NCBI RefSeq assembly: GCF_009727055.1
Contig: NC_052354.1
Coordinates: 40,668,219 to 40,732,218, forward strand
DNA from: Benincasa hispida
Taxonomy: Eukaryota > Streptophyta > Magnoliopsida > Cucurbitales > Cucurbitaceae
Reading direction: 5' to 3'
Length of the DNA stretch: 64,000 nt
The position numbers were made by a program, and so were the translations under genes. The notes beneath the pieces were generated by a model that was given only the letters and a program-made list of their open reading frames with translations, was not told where the DNA came from and ran no database searches. Below are positions 1 through 12,052 of this stretch, piece by piece; positions within the stretch are counted from its first letter, which is position 1, and every line of letters starts with the position of its first letter.

Positions 1-149
1 TTTTTTAGAAGAGAGAACTTACAAAACAAAGAAAAATGACTCTGATGCCTAAGTCAGTAAGAGAATTATAGAATGGTGAAGAAGTCAGAAGTTTTATTAA
101 GCTCATGGATTTATAATGATGTATTTATAGGGGATTGGGTCCAAGATTT
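1..149 (-). mobile_element. 3' LTR of element X, first visible piece
   Basis: Aligns with 26340-26488: shared text includes 'agagaattatagaatgg' and 'tatttataggggac/att'. The LTR should start about 67 bases left of the window. It is cut at 149 by LTR A1, and the homology resumes at 21544. Confidence 0.7.
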
Positions 150-1384
150 TATTGGGTTTTATGCCCTAAAACTCGTAGATAGTAAATGTAACATTTGATC
201 GATCATTAATAAAGTATTATTGATGTTTATTACAATAAATAGTTATTACCTATCCTGTATTTATCTTGCCAAAATAACTCTAATCCAATAAACTAACATC
301 CTAGACTGTTGTATGAGTCTTGAACTGTATGTGGAGACATACGGGGATCAGTGTTCAAGATACAACCTAAAGGGTCTATAGTATTTGGATAAGATTGGAT
401 ACCTTATCCTGGTGATACTATGGTATACGACCCACTTTATATTTGATATAAATGCAATAATCCAACGTGTTTGTGTAGGAAAAATGCGAGTGGAGGTATC
501 CTATGTAAAGAGTTTGCATAAGACGGATCATAAAATAGTAACCTCTAAATGTAACTCTGTTGACTAGTTAGGTTTCTATTTCACTAGGATGACCTAGGCA
601 ACTTAGTCTTAATCCTGAGTGGATTATGGACTCCTGTTCACGAGGGATTGTCCTTTGATTTGTATATATGAGAATGACCAGTTTTCCAACTCAATCAACC
701 TACCATTTTGGGGACAAGATCGAGTAGGGAGCTAGGAACATAATTTCACAAGATGAAATTCACTCCTTTCCAACTTTAGGGTAAGTAGATGAGTGTTCCC
801 TTAAGTGATATCTTTGATACTTAAACAAAGGGCCCTGCCCTTTCACTGGCCTAAGAGAGATTTTTGTTTAATGGTTGGACCATAAACAGATTGTCCATTG
901 GAGGAGCACTGGTACTTGAGGATACAGAGCTAATCCAGAGGTAAAATGGTAATTTTACCCAATTGGTGTTACGAATATTCGTAAAGGACTAGCTTGCTGT
1001 CATTGGTCAATATCCATGGACACAAAAATATATCTGCGGTGAGAAGAGTGCAACTGTGGGTCTATAGTGGAGTATATCCACAGTTAATGAATATTGATTA
1101 ACTTGGTTAATGAGTTTAGCCAATTAATCTCATATCGTTAGAGTTTCTGATCTGTAGATCCATTAGGTCCCACTGGTAGCTCATAAAGGGTATTGAGGTA
1201 ATGAAAGTAATTTGAAATATTCAAATTTACTATGGGAAAGAATGTAATGTATGGTGATACATTATAATATAAATTTTAAATTTTAATTAAACTTTATAAT
1301 ATAAATTTATTTTGAATTTGATTCAAAAATTAGTTTATGGGAGAATTAAATATTTGAAGGAGTTCAAATATTAAATTTAATAGT

Positions 1385-3573
1385 TGTTAGAGTATATTAA
1401 CGTGCAGCGGAGGAAAAACAAAATCAATAAGCACTCTAATCATACTTAATTTGAGTTTAAACATGCTTCAAAATAACATTTACAGAAAAGGATTTGTTGA
1501 ATGCAATACCTTTGAAGTATCCTCTTCAAATCCAGCTGAGATCCACATGAAAGAGTTTCAAACTTCAAGTAGATAACCACCAAGATCTTCTCTACTATTC
1601 TCTTGCAAGGATTGTGTGGTGGAAACACTAAATTTAGCTAGAAGTATATAAGATATGAATAGGGTTTGATAATTTCTACAGAGTTTCTATTGAAGTTCTT
1701 AGTAAGCATGAATCATAATTCATTTCAGCACTTCAATTTATAGAGTTTTCATCCATAGTTTGCATGAAGGGTAGCTTCTACTTGATGGAGAAAATGGAGA
1801 AGTGAGTAAGGAAGTTCATTACATAGTGGAGATTTCCAACATTTTGGAAATCTCCACTTTAAAAACCATTTTCAAAATGATTTTGCTAAAAAAAAATTTC
1901 AAAACAAATTTTGTAATTAAACTTATTTAATTTTATTTATTAGTTTGATAAAATTAATTCAATTAATTAATTTTTAAATAAAAACTAAATAATTAAACCT
2001 TTTAATTAAAATTAATTTAATATCTAATTTAAATTAATAAAAAAAAAACTAATTCCATCAAAATGAAATTAATTTAATATAATTAATATTTAAATCATAT
2101 TTAAACATTAATCATTTCTCCAAATTCGTTTAATTTCAATAAAATTAAACTTTTAATTGTATCGAATACAATAAATAGAAATCTTAATTATTTGAACATT
2201 TCAAATTCTAAACCCTAATTTCAAACAAGATTACTCAATTTACTAATCCAAATTACGAGGTAGTAGAGGGACCTTATGAATTTACAGATCATGAGCTTCA
2301 ATGACTTTGTAATTAATTGGTTTAAACTCTTTAAACCAAATTAATTACTATTCGTTAACTACCAAGACATTCCACTATAGCTCGAGAGTTGCACTATTCT
2401 CACTGTAGATATATTTTTGTCTATTTTAACCATAATTGGTAAGTCAATCCTTTCCAAGTCGTTCGTATTTACAGCTAGTCAAAGATTACCGTTTTATCCC
2501 TGTAAATACATCTTGCCCCTTAAGCTCTCACTGATCCTTCATTGAATAATTGATTTATAGTCCAACTTATAAATCATAACTCTCTCTTCCAAGAGAGGGC
2601 GAGGCCCCACTGTTCAAGACAAAGCATCAGTGCTTAAGAGAACAATCCATTTCCTAACCCTAAATCGGGTAGGAGTGAATTCCATATTGCAAGGCTATGT
2701 CCCCAGCTATCTATGCGATCTTATCCCTAAAATGGGATGTTTATTGAGTAGTGTTGTTGGACTACTCTCACCTATGCAGATCAAAGGATAATCCCGAATA
2801 AACAGGAGTTCATAGTTAACTCAGGATTAAGATCGAGTTACCCTAGGTCATTCAGTTTGAGATAGTCAGTTTTAACAGTAAACGGTGCCCCAGGGGCCTT
2901 CGGTGCACCAAACGAGCTCCGTTTTCAAAACTATCTAGCACACGACTTTTTTTCATAGTTCTTAACCCCTAGATCTGTTTTTTCATTTTTGCCCGCTGGA
3001 AGTTTCGGACACAAAACTTGGGCCCCGTGGTAGCCCTGCGACATCTCAACAGGGTCCAAGTTTTGTGCGCGAACCTTTCGGCTGGCAAAAGCGCGAAAAC
3101 AGACCCAGGGGTTAAGAACTATGAAAAAAAGCCGTGTGCTAGATAGTTTTGAAAATGGAGCTCATTTGGTGCCCCAAACGGCCCTCGGAGTGACTATTTC
3201 AAGGTCCGGTCTTATGCAAACTCATTGCATAGGATGCCCCCACTCACATGTCTCTACATGAATGAGTTTGGATCACATCATTTGTATCAATATACAAAAT
3301 GGGCCGCATCCAATAGTGTCACCAGGACGAGGTACCCAATCTCACCCGTATACTTATAGACCATTTAGGCTACATACTAAAACTTGATCCATTTTTATGT
3401 CAACACATAAAGTTAAAGTATTCATATGATAGTCATGGATTCGTGTATTGGATTTTCATAGAAGGATGCAATATTAATAGTAATTTATTGAATAAAAGCT
3501 CAACAACTTTTTTATTGAAAAATAGAATATGTTAACAAGATTCACAAACTGTGAGTTTAGGTCATTCCCAGTA
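1385..3573 (-). mobile_element. 3' LTR of copia element B
   Basis: On the minus strand it begins near 3573 with TACTGGGAATGACC; the partner at 20805 reads TGTTGGGAATGG. It ends at 1385 with CTCTAACA. The first 740 bases align with 20066-20805 at roughly 90 percent by eye. Length is 2189 bases including a foldback insertion of about 300 bases (2886-3187). A purine tract, the expected plus-strand primer, lies directly upstream at 3574-3588. Confidence 0.75.
2886..3187. mobile_element. Foldback (palindromic) MITE-like insertion in LTR B
   Basis: Almost the whole segment folds on itself. The stretch from 2905 (CACCAAACGAGCTCC, then TTTTCAAAACTATCTAGCACACG) returns inverted at 3130-3170, and an inner pair CACAAAACTTGG recurs around the centre near 3035. 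The other LTR B copy (around 20400) lacks it and passes from AACAGTAAACGG to GTGATTATTTC within 16 bases. It is more GC-rich than its host. No clean target duplication could be fixed, so the class is unknown. Confidence 0.7.
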
Positions 3574-3588
3574 ATCTTCCACTTGGAC
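3574..3588 (-). other. Polypurine tract of element B
   Basis: The minus strand reads GTCCAAGTGGAAGAT directly before the LTR start, matching the usual copia plus-strand primer (compare AAGTGGGAGAT at 8094-8108 for LTR C). Confidence 0.6.
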
Positions 3589-3717
3589 TAACACTCCGAT
3601 GAGATAAACATATAAAAATATAATGTTTACAATGTTGAGAAATAAAGAGAGAAAAATACAAAAAACTAGGGCATCCAAAATACCCTTTGATATTCTCCTA
3701 CTTGCCCTAGGTTATGC

Positions 3718-6479
3718 TCATAGTTCTAGTCCAACCAGGTGGCCCTCGAACACTTTAGCCGAGAGGGCCTTTGTAAATGGATCAACAAGGTTATCTTTTG
3801 TGGCTATCTGCGTGACTATCACGTCTCCTCGGTGTACAATTTCTCTGATAAGATGGTACTTTCTTTTGATATGTTTTCCACATTTATGACTTCTGGGTTC
3901 CTTGGAACTAGAAACTGTACCATTATTAGCACAATACAGAGTAATGGGCAGATGAATATTTGGAACGACTTCTAAATCTGTCAGGAACTTGCAGAGCCAC
4001 ACTGCTTCTTTAGTTGCTTCTCATGCAGCTACATATTCCGCTTCCATCGTGGAGTCAGCTATACAACTTTGTTTAATGCTTCTCCACACTATAGCTCCTC
4101 CGTTAAGAGTTAAAACTGATCCTAAGGTAGATTTTCTAGAATCTACGTCACTCTGAAAATCAGAATCAGTGTATCCTATAAGGATCAAATCCTTAGGTCT
4201 ATATACAAGCGTATAGTTCTTCATTCTCCTGAGATACTTGAGGATGTTTTTAACAGCCATCCAATGATTGTGGCCCAGGTTAAATTGGAACCTGCTGACA
4301 ATTCCAACTACAAAGCATATGTCCGAACGAGTACACAACATAGCGTATATCAGGCTCCCAACTGCTGATGCAAATGGAATTCTTTTCATTTCCTCAACTT
4401 CTTGAGGTGTCTTAGGAGACTATTCCTTTGACAGATGAATTCCATGTCTAAAAGGTAACATACCCTTTTTGGAATTTTGCATATTATGTCTCAACAATAT
4501 TTTATCAATATCAGATCTCGAGATAATATTAAGGTTCTGTTCTTTCGATTTCAAAAAATCTGAATCCCAAAAACATATTGAGCATCTCCCAAATCTTTCA
4601 TTTGGAATTGTGATGCTAACCATCTCTTTACGTCAGCAAGGTAATTTGTCTCATTCCCAATGAGCAAGATATCATCAACATAAAGAACTAAGAATGCTAC
4701 AGTTTTGTTGACTATCTTCTTGTATACACAAGGTTCATCAATGTTCTGTTTATAAGATTTGATTGCAGTGTCAAATTTTATATTCCAGGATCTAGAAGCT
4801 TGTTTCAACCCATAAATGGATCTCTTAAGCTTACAAACCTTTTGTTCTTGACCCTGTTTAATGAACCCTTATGGTTGAGACATAAAATTACTTTCATCAA
4901 GATGGCCATTCAAAAAAATTGTCTTGACATCCATTTACCATATCTCATAGTCATAATATGCGGCAATGGGTAAGAGTATTCTTTTTTATTTTATCATGGC
5001 AACGGGAGAGAAGGTTTCTTCATAGTCAATCCTCTTTCTTTGGATAAAACCTTCTGCCACGAGTCTATCTTTATAGATTTTCACCTTGCCAGTTTGGTCT
5101 CTTTTCCTCTTGTAGATCCATTTACAACCTATAGGTTTAACCTCATATTGTTGATCTACAAGATCCTAGACAGAATTGAAGTACATAGACTCAATTTCTC
5201 TATCCATGGCTTTTATCCATTGTTCCTTATCAACATTTTTCGTTACCTGTTTAAATGTCAATGGATCCTCTAGACCATTATCAAGTATGATGTCTTGGTT
5301 TTTGTTAAACCCATGTAGCATTCAGGTTGATGAACAATCCTCCCACTATGTCGAGGCATTCTCAACTCTTGAGAAGAATGTGGAGCAACAACCGTTGTTG
5401 ATGGACCAGCTTCATCAACAACTTTTGTTGACTTATCTGTAGTATTTTTGGTTATTTCTTTCAATATTAGTTTACTACACAGTTGAAGACTTCTAATATG
5501 ATACTCTTCCAAGAATGTAGCATTTATCGAAAAAAATACTTTATCTTCTTGGGGATCATAAAAAAATCCTCCTTTTATTTCTTTTAGGTATCCAACATAA
5601 AGGCATAACTTCGTACATCGTTCTAATTTCTTAGGGTTTTATACCAACACATGTGTTGGACATCCCCAAATTCAAAAGTCACGTAAACTACCTTTATGTC
5701 CTTTCCATAACTCATACGGTATTTCAGAAACACTTTTTAAGCGAACCATGTTTAGAATATATACCGCAGTCTGTACTGTATACCCCCAAAAGGATTGAGG
5801 TAACTAAGCAAAACTCATCATAGATCGAACCATGTCTAACAAGGTTCGGTTTCTCCTTTCTGCAACACCGTTCTATTGTGGTGTTCCAGGTGATATGAGT
5901 TGGGATTGAATTCCATGATCTACCAAATAGTTCTGGAATTGTAAAACCATATACTCACCACATCGATCTGATCGAAGTGTTTTAATTCTTTACCTAATAA
6001 TTTTTTTGTTTCCGTCTTGAACTCCTTGAACTTTTCAAGATTTTCAGACCTGTGACTTATTAAGTAAATATAGCCATATCTAGAATAGTCATCACTAAAA
6101 CTGACAAAATATTCATATCCATCTTGTGCTCTTACATTCATTGGACTACAAAGGTTTGAATGTATAAGTTCAAGGGGTTCTTTGGCACGAAGACCTTTTC
6201 AAGTAAAAGATCTTTTAGTCATTTTTCCCTCAAGACATGACTCACAAGGAGGTAAAGAACTTTTTTCTAACTGATTTAGATGACCGTTTTTAACCAATCT
6301 CTCAATCATATTGAGATTTATGTGACCAATTCTGAGATGTCAAAGATAGGCATTAGGAGAAATCTTTGTTTTTTGTTTTTAGTTTCAGCCGTTTTAAACA
6401 TCTCTATATTTAAAATGGCTTTTGTTTCATCTGGTTTTAACACATATAAGTTGTTTTCAAGTCTAGTAGAGCAAATATG
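3718..6479 (-). pseudogene. Copia pol relic 2: integrase, reverse transcriptase, RNase H
   Basis: Minus-strand pieces in polyprotein order. 6318-6479 is the region before the integrase zinc finger. 5920-6141 is the integrase core, with the DDYSRYGY signature. 5270-5512 is the linker before RT. 4551-4808 is RT with intact YVDD. 4021-4389 is late RT and early RNase H, with TGYTDSDF-like text and ADSTMEAEY. 3718-4002 is RNase H through its C-terminal VDPFTKAL segment. The frame changes repeatedly and there are stops, for example near 4390, 4810 and 5900. gag and protease are absent: at 6480 coding sequence gives way abruptly to LTR C. In life such a polyprotein would copy RNA to DNA and integrate it; this copy is dead. 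Confidence 0.85.
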
Positions 6480-8020
6480 TGAAGGATATCGTAACGAAGA
6501 GTTCCACGAGTGCGTTCGAATCGCTCCAATTTCACAGTGACCGAAATACAACAGATACATTCAAACGCACAGTTATACAAACAAACAGTCAATTAACGGC
6601 ATGCTTTGAACAAAAAATAACAAGGGAGAGAGTTCACAATCAGTTGAAGACAGTCTTCAAACTTTAGAACTCAATGCAGCGGATGGCCTCTGCTCGATCA
6701 ACCAACGCCCAACAGATGCGTCGACTACAGCAGCATGAACAACCGCAAAAACACGAATGCAGCGAGGATGACACCACTAGAAAAGAGCCCCAGGTATTCT
6801 CGGAATGAGAACCCAAAGCGTGATCTTTGGTGAGTTTGGTAGAGGTAGAAGGAAAAACTGATCGTGTAGGCGATAAGCAAGTGGGAGAGAATATGAAGCT
6901 ATCCATAGCAAAATGCTTATCGCTTAGAAGAAACTACACGATCATGTAGATTTTACTGAACGATCGTTTAAAAAAATAGTAGGTGATCGTTTAGCAAACA
7001 CGACACACTATACGATCATTTAGGAAAGCTAACCGATCATTTAGAACTTAGTGTGCAATTGTTTAGGCGATAGGTAGATGATCGTTTAGGCGTAAGGTAT
7101 GCGATCATTTAGGCGCTGAGAGACTATCGTATAGGCTCTCGATTTTAAGCGATCGATTACGTTTTCACACCAACGTGCTCCTTCGATTTTTTTTCGGGCT
7201 TACTAATGATTAAAAAATGAAACAGATTTCATTTTATTCATCGGTTACAATAACCGATGCTGTTCCCACTAACGCACGTTCGAGCGAGATTTTGGGTTAA
7301 TTATCATATAATTAACCAATTAAATTATTAATAAATATAATCATATTATATTTTTACCCTATAGTTTGATATCACATATCTACTATATTATTTCTCCTTT
7401 ACTTGATATAAATCATATTTATATCTTAATTTCCTCCTCAAAAAAATGTATCTCATATATTAGCCATTATACATATATATATATTACCAGTCCAATATAT
7501 CATATATAATCGAACTTCCTCTTGTCAATTTGAACATTCCAAATAACCCAAAACATGATTCTCGACTTTATCACAGCTACCAGGGGACCTAATGACCTGT
7601 GGCTTGAAGCTCCAACGGTCCATGAATAGCTAACTAAACTTTTTAGCCACGAGATCCACCATCCGTTAACTGTCAGGCATTCCACTAAAGACCAACAGCT
7701 GAACTCTTCTCACCACATATATATTTTTGTGTCCATCGGATATAACCAATCATGAGTATGATGACCCTTCACAGATGCTCGTAAGAACAGTTGGGCAGAA
7801 TTACTGTCTTGCCCCTGTAGTTACATCTCACTCCTTAAGTACCACTAATTCCTCTAATGAATAATACAACATAGTCCAACTATGTGTGAACACCTCTCGG
7901 GCCAAGAGAAGGTGTGTGGTGCCACATTGTTCAAGCTCCGGAATCAGCCCTTAAGGGAGCCATCTATCTACTTACCCCTGCTTCAGGGAAGGAGTGAATT
8001 CCATCTTGTGTAGTTAAGTT
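6480..8020 (-). mobile_element. LTR C, minus-strand copy, truncated
   Basis: Inverted relative to 8716-10157: shared blocks include the ACACAAGATG-GAATTCACTCC core, ATCATATTATATTT, and the end GATATCCTTCA at 6480. The first 600 or so bases of the LTR are missing, since the copy stops near 8020. It sits directly upstream of pol relic 2 in the same orientation, so it may be the remains of that element's 5' LTR after loss of primer site, gag and protease. Confidence 0.7.
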
Positions 8021-8108
8021 CCTACAAGGGAGAATTAGAAGGACCTAGTTTATTGTTTTGTACTAAGGCTTTTGTACGCCCCACTTCGCTTTAGGACAAG
8101 TGGGAGAT
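8021..8108 (+). mobile_element. End of a copia internal region with polypurine tract (LTR C element)
   Basis: A short stretch that ends in GACAAGTGGGAGAT (about 8094-8108), immediately before the TGTTGGGG start of LTR C. This is the usual layout of a copia 3' end. Everything upstream of about 8021 was lost at the junction with the opposed LTR copy. Confidence 0.55.
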
Positions 8109-10157
8109 TGTTGGGGTTAATGCCCTAAAGTCTCGTGTCCTGTAGTTTGTAAACAGTTTATATGAACACCTGTGATTGTTAATATATGATATTTACTTCT
8201 CATCTTGTTGTTTTGCTCATTTATGTGTTTTATTTGCTTTACCACAAACCAATAAACATAAAATCTCTGTTTATCTGTATGTGACTCAAGCATGTATGTG
8301 GTAACATATAAGTGGATCATGTTTTGAGTGATAACCAAAATAGTCTGTAGTATATGGATATAAGAGGGAAACCTTATCCTGGTAATGCTACGGACGCGGC
8401 CCGCTTTGTGGAATGGTCACAAGTGTTGTGAATTGTCAAAGAAGATCTGATCCTATTCGTGTTGGGGACATGCGAACGGGGGCGTCCTATACAAAGAGTT
8501 TGTATAAGACCTAACTACGAAGTGCTAATGTCTCGTTATATAACACCGTCATGACAGAGACTTCACTTCACTAGGATGACCATGGGTAACATGACCTCAA
8601 TCCTAAGTGAGTTGGGAACTCCTGCCATTGAGGGCGGTCCTTTGATTTGTATGGGTGCGAATGGCCAAGTCGCCGATTCAAACCTATCATTTTGGGGATA
8701 CGTCAGATTTGGGAGCTAGGAACTCAACTACACAAGATGAAATTCACTCCTTCCACAAGACAGGGGTAAGTAGATAGATGGCTCCCTTAAAGGCTGATTC
8801 TAGGGTTTGAACAATGTGTCGCCACACACCTTCTCTTGGCCTGAGAGATGTTCACACATAGTTGGACTATGTTGTATTGTTCATTAGAGGAATCAGTGTT
8901 ACTTAAGGAGTGAGATGTAACTACAGGGGCAAAACAGTAAATTGGCCCAGCTATACTTACGAGCATCTGTGAAGGGTCATCGTACTCATGATTGGTTACA
9001 TCCAATGGACACAGAAATATATCTGTGATGAGAAGAGTTCAGCTGTTGGTCTTTAGTGGAATCACTGACAGTTGGATGGTAAATCTCGTGGCTAAAGAGT
9101 TTATTCAGCTATTCACATACCGTTGGAGCTTCGAGATACAGGTCCATTAGGTCATCTGGGTAGCTTGGATAAAGTCGAGAACCAGTGTTTGGGTTAATTT
9201 AAAATGTTCAAATTGACAAGAGAAAGTACAATTATATATGATATAATTGGAATGGTTAATTATATATGATATAATTGGCTAAATGTATGAGATACATTAT
9301 TTTGGAAGAAATTAGATGATTTATATCAAGTAAAGGGAAAATACTATAATAGATATATGATATCAAACTATAGGATATAAATATAATATGATTATATTTA
9401 TTAAATAAATGAATTGATTAATTATTTAATAATTAACAAATTTTTCAAGTATAAACATGGGAACGTGGGCCGCGAAGGTTAAGGTAACCGTGGGTTGAAA
9501 TTTGGAAATCATTTTCATATTTGAAAAGAATTCATTCATACATTTGAAATCCCGCGCCCCAAAAGAAACCGTGAAAGAGCGATCGCCGAGAGCCTATACG
9601 ATAGATTCTCATTCGTTTAAACAATCATCTAGATCACACGTTTCCTAAATGATCATATACAACTTTCCTAAACGATCGTCTAGCTTTTCCTAAACGATCG
9701 TGTAGATCTACTTTACGATAAGCGTCCCCACTATACGATAGCAGAGTTCTTCTCGTACGCGCTTGTCGTCTACACGATACCCTTTTCCTCCGTCCTCTAC
9801 CAAACTCACTAGAGCCCACACTTTGGGTTTTTGACACCGAGGATACCTGGGTTTCTCTGGTGGTGGTGTTGTCCCCGAATCCTTGTTCGTGTACGTTCGA
9901 TCTTGCAGTAATAGTTGAGAAACTCGTCGGGTGCTAGTAGATCAGTGGAGTTTTTCGCTGCTGTGGGTTCACACAAAAGAAGATCGTTTTCCTCTGGTAT
10001 GAACCCCTTTCTCTATGTTTTATCGCATTCTGAGCATGTTGTTGTTGAATTTAATATGCATAACTATTAGTATAGAATGTATATCGTTGATATTCCGGTC
10101 ACTGTGAAATCGGAGCGATCTAAGCCACTCATGGAACTCCTCTTTTGAGATCCTTCA
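8109..10157 (+). mobile_element. LTR C, plus-strand copy, near full length
   Basis: Starts TGTTGGGGTTAATGCCC after a purine tract and ends GAGATCCTTCA; the minus copy ends alike at 6480. About 2049 bases. It contains the core shared by the other LTR families here (8690-8780) and an array of CGATCGTTTAG-like motifs (about 9590-9780). Directly after it comes the minus-strand end of pol relic 1, with no primer site, so this junction is a rearrangement. Confidence 0.7.
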
Positions 10158-10444
10158 TCACCAATATTGTGCTACGAAGCGATCTTTGTGATGATCACAT
10201 CCTCTCGATGCACTATCTCACGAATCAAATGATACTTCCGCTCTATGTGTTTGTCGCGCCTGTGACTCCTCAGCTCCTTGGAGTTCGCCACTGCCCCACT
10301 ATTATCACAATAGAGAGTAATAGGCCTAGACATATCTAGAACAACTTTAGTTTCTGTCAAGAACTTCCTGAGTCAGACGGCCTTTTTAGCAGCTTCGCAA
10401 GCTGCTACGTACTCCGCCTTTATAGTGGAGTCAGCGATGCACCC
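10158..10444 (-). pseudogene. Copia pol relic 1, RNase H end
   Basis: The minus strand encodes RNase H text including LYCDNSGAVANS, KYHLIREIVHR and TKIAS, then a stop and EHNIGD-type residues cut by LTR C at 10157. Its upstream continuation lies beyond the Athila insertion, at 18863-20065. Split by insertion and by stops. Confidence 0.78.
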
Positions 10445-11140
10445 TGATGCATTGGTTTATCATGTGATGATGTGTGGATGCGATGATCATACAAGTTTTC
10501 CTAACAAAGCCCAAGTATAAGCCTTCTTAGGGTCCTGGTAAGTCCAAGATCGAACACAGAGATTACTAAATAGATATGCGACGGACTCTCTGATTCTATT
10601 GTGGTGGTGATAAAGAAGTATATGGTGATTTAATTTAGATTTTCTAATGCGATGGAATTAAACACGGAGCGATGAAATGGTGATGTTGTAACAAGTATCC
10701 GATGAAGGGGTTGAGAAGAGATTTAGCTAACATTTCTTAAGATTTTGTACAAGTCATGCGATCATGTTGTACACAAATATTAAGTACTACATTTCTCAAT
10801 GCATAATGCCACATTTCCTATTTCTAGGATGCATGTGATGTGTATGGAATGTAGCAGATAGAACTTATTTATAAGTCTCTACTCTTGCTTATGTGATCTA
10901 ATCCGACTCTCTCAAGCCTAGATTCTATCTTTAGACTACTCTCTCAAGCATTCCAAATGATGAATGACGAATATATAAGACAAGATGATCGCATGAAGTG
11001 TATAGCTTAAGTCATGCTAGCTAGTACTTCTCAACCCATTCACAATTTTAGTTACTCATGCATGGTGTGGAGAGACTGAACATCAATTGAAATGAAGTTT
11101 CCATTTTTGCAAATAAGGTGTTGAGTACAAAACAATAAAT
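10445..11140 (-). mobile_element. Athila 3' LTR, truncated
   Basis: Aligns with 17438-18140 (AAGCCCAAGTATAAGCC, GGGTCCTGGTAAGTCCAAG and so on) up to ACAAAACAATAAAT. Beyond 11140 the sequence differs, and the other roughly 720 bases of the LTR are absent. The loss removed the expected LTR start and polypurine tract. Confidence 0.72.
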
Positions 11141-12052
11141 GGAGTTGCGATCACTTGTCCATCTCTTTATTTGGCAGCAGAGTTGCGATCACTTGTCTTC
11201 TGCGTTGATCACAATTCCCACCTTCATTTTGACTTTTCCCCACAGATGTCATGCAAATATCCAACTACGAGTAGGATCCGATCTCAACGTAATAAAAATA
11301 ATTTTTTTTAATCAAAAACGAATTCTTCGAAATTCTGAAAATAACAAGGCTGAAAATAACATTACCCCAAAATTTAACACGCAGCTATGTCCTCATTGCT
11401 AAAAGACAAAATAATTCATGCGAAGGACTCAGAAAATTTTGTAAAAATAGTTTTGAAGTAAAGCTGGTAGACCACTAAATTTTAAAAATGTTTTGTGAAT
11501 TGATTGTCCTGAAATTAATCTGATGCTAGTTCATGCAGTAATGAAAGAAGCATAAATTTCATCATTGAAGTCATAATGGGCAAGGGGTGAATGCGGCGAC
11601 CAAATAAAGCAATCAAAACTTCAAGATTGAGTCAAACGAGAGAGAATGCGATAATAGAATTTAGCAATATTAAATTGAAAGTGAGAAGTACAAAAATTGA
11701 AATAAGATGAGGCAAGGAGGGACACAACCCCCAAATTTAATTTTTTGCCCGCATCATTTTGATCGCATCCTTTCCTGTGATGGGCTGATTTTGTAATTGC
11801 GATGGACTGATTGAATCGATCATGTGTTTTAAACCCATTGCATTACTCCATCGCAATTGTTTATTGCGATCAGAATGATGAAATAAAAAAAATTAAGATT
11901 ACGAAAGAAAGAGTTGACAATCATAAAAAGTAGTAATATGCAAAGAGTAAAATAGATTCTTGAAAGAAAAACAAAAAGGATATTAAAAAAGGATAACTTC
12001 GTCCCTAATGAATGTATGTCGCTTATCATCATAGAGACTAAGTGTTTCTTCT
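11141..12052 (-). mobile_element. Athila post-pol spacer
   Basis: About 0.9 kb between the integrase end and the shortened LTR. A direct pair 'gagttgcgatcacttgtc' occurs at about 11142 and 11180. No env-like reading frame of useful length is seen here, although many Athila elements have one. It may include the deletion scar of the LTR. Confidence 0.5.
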
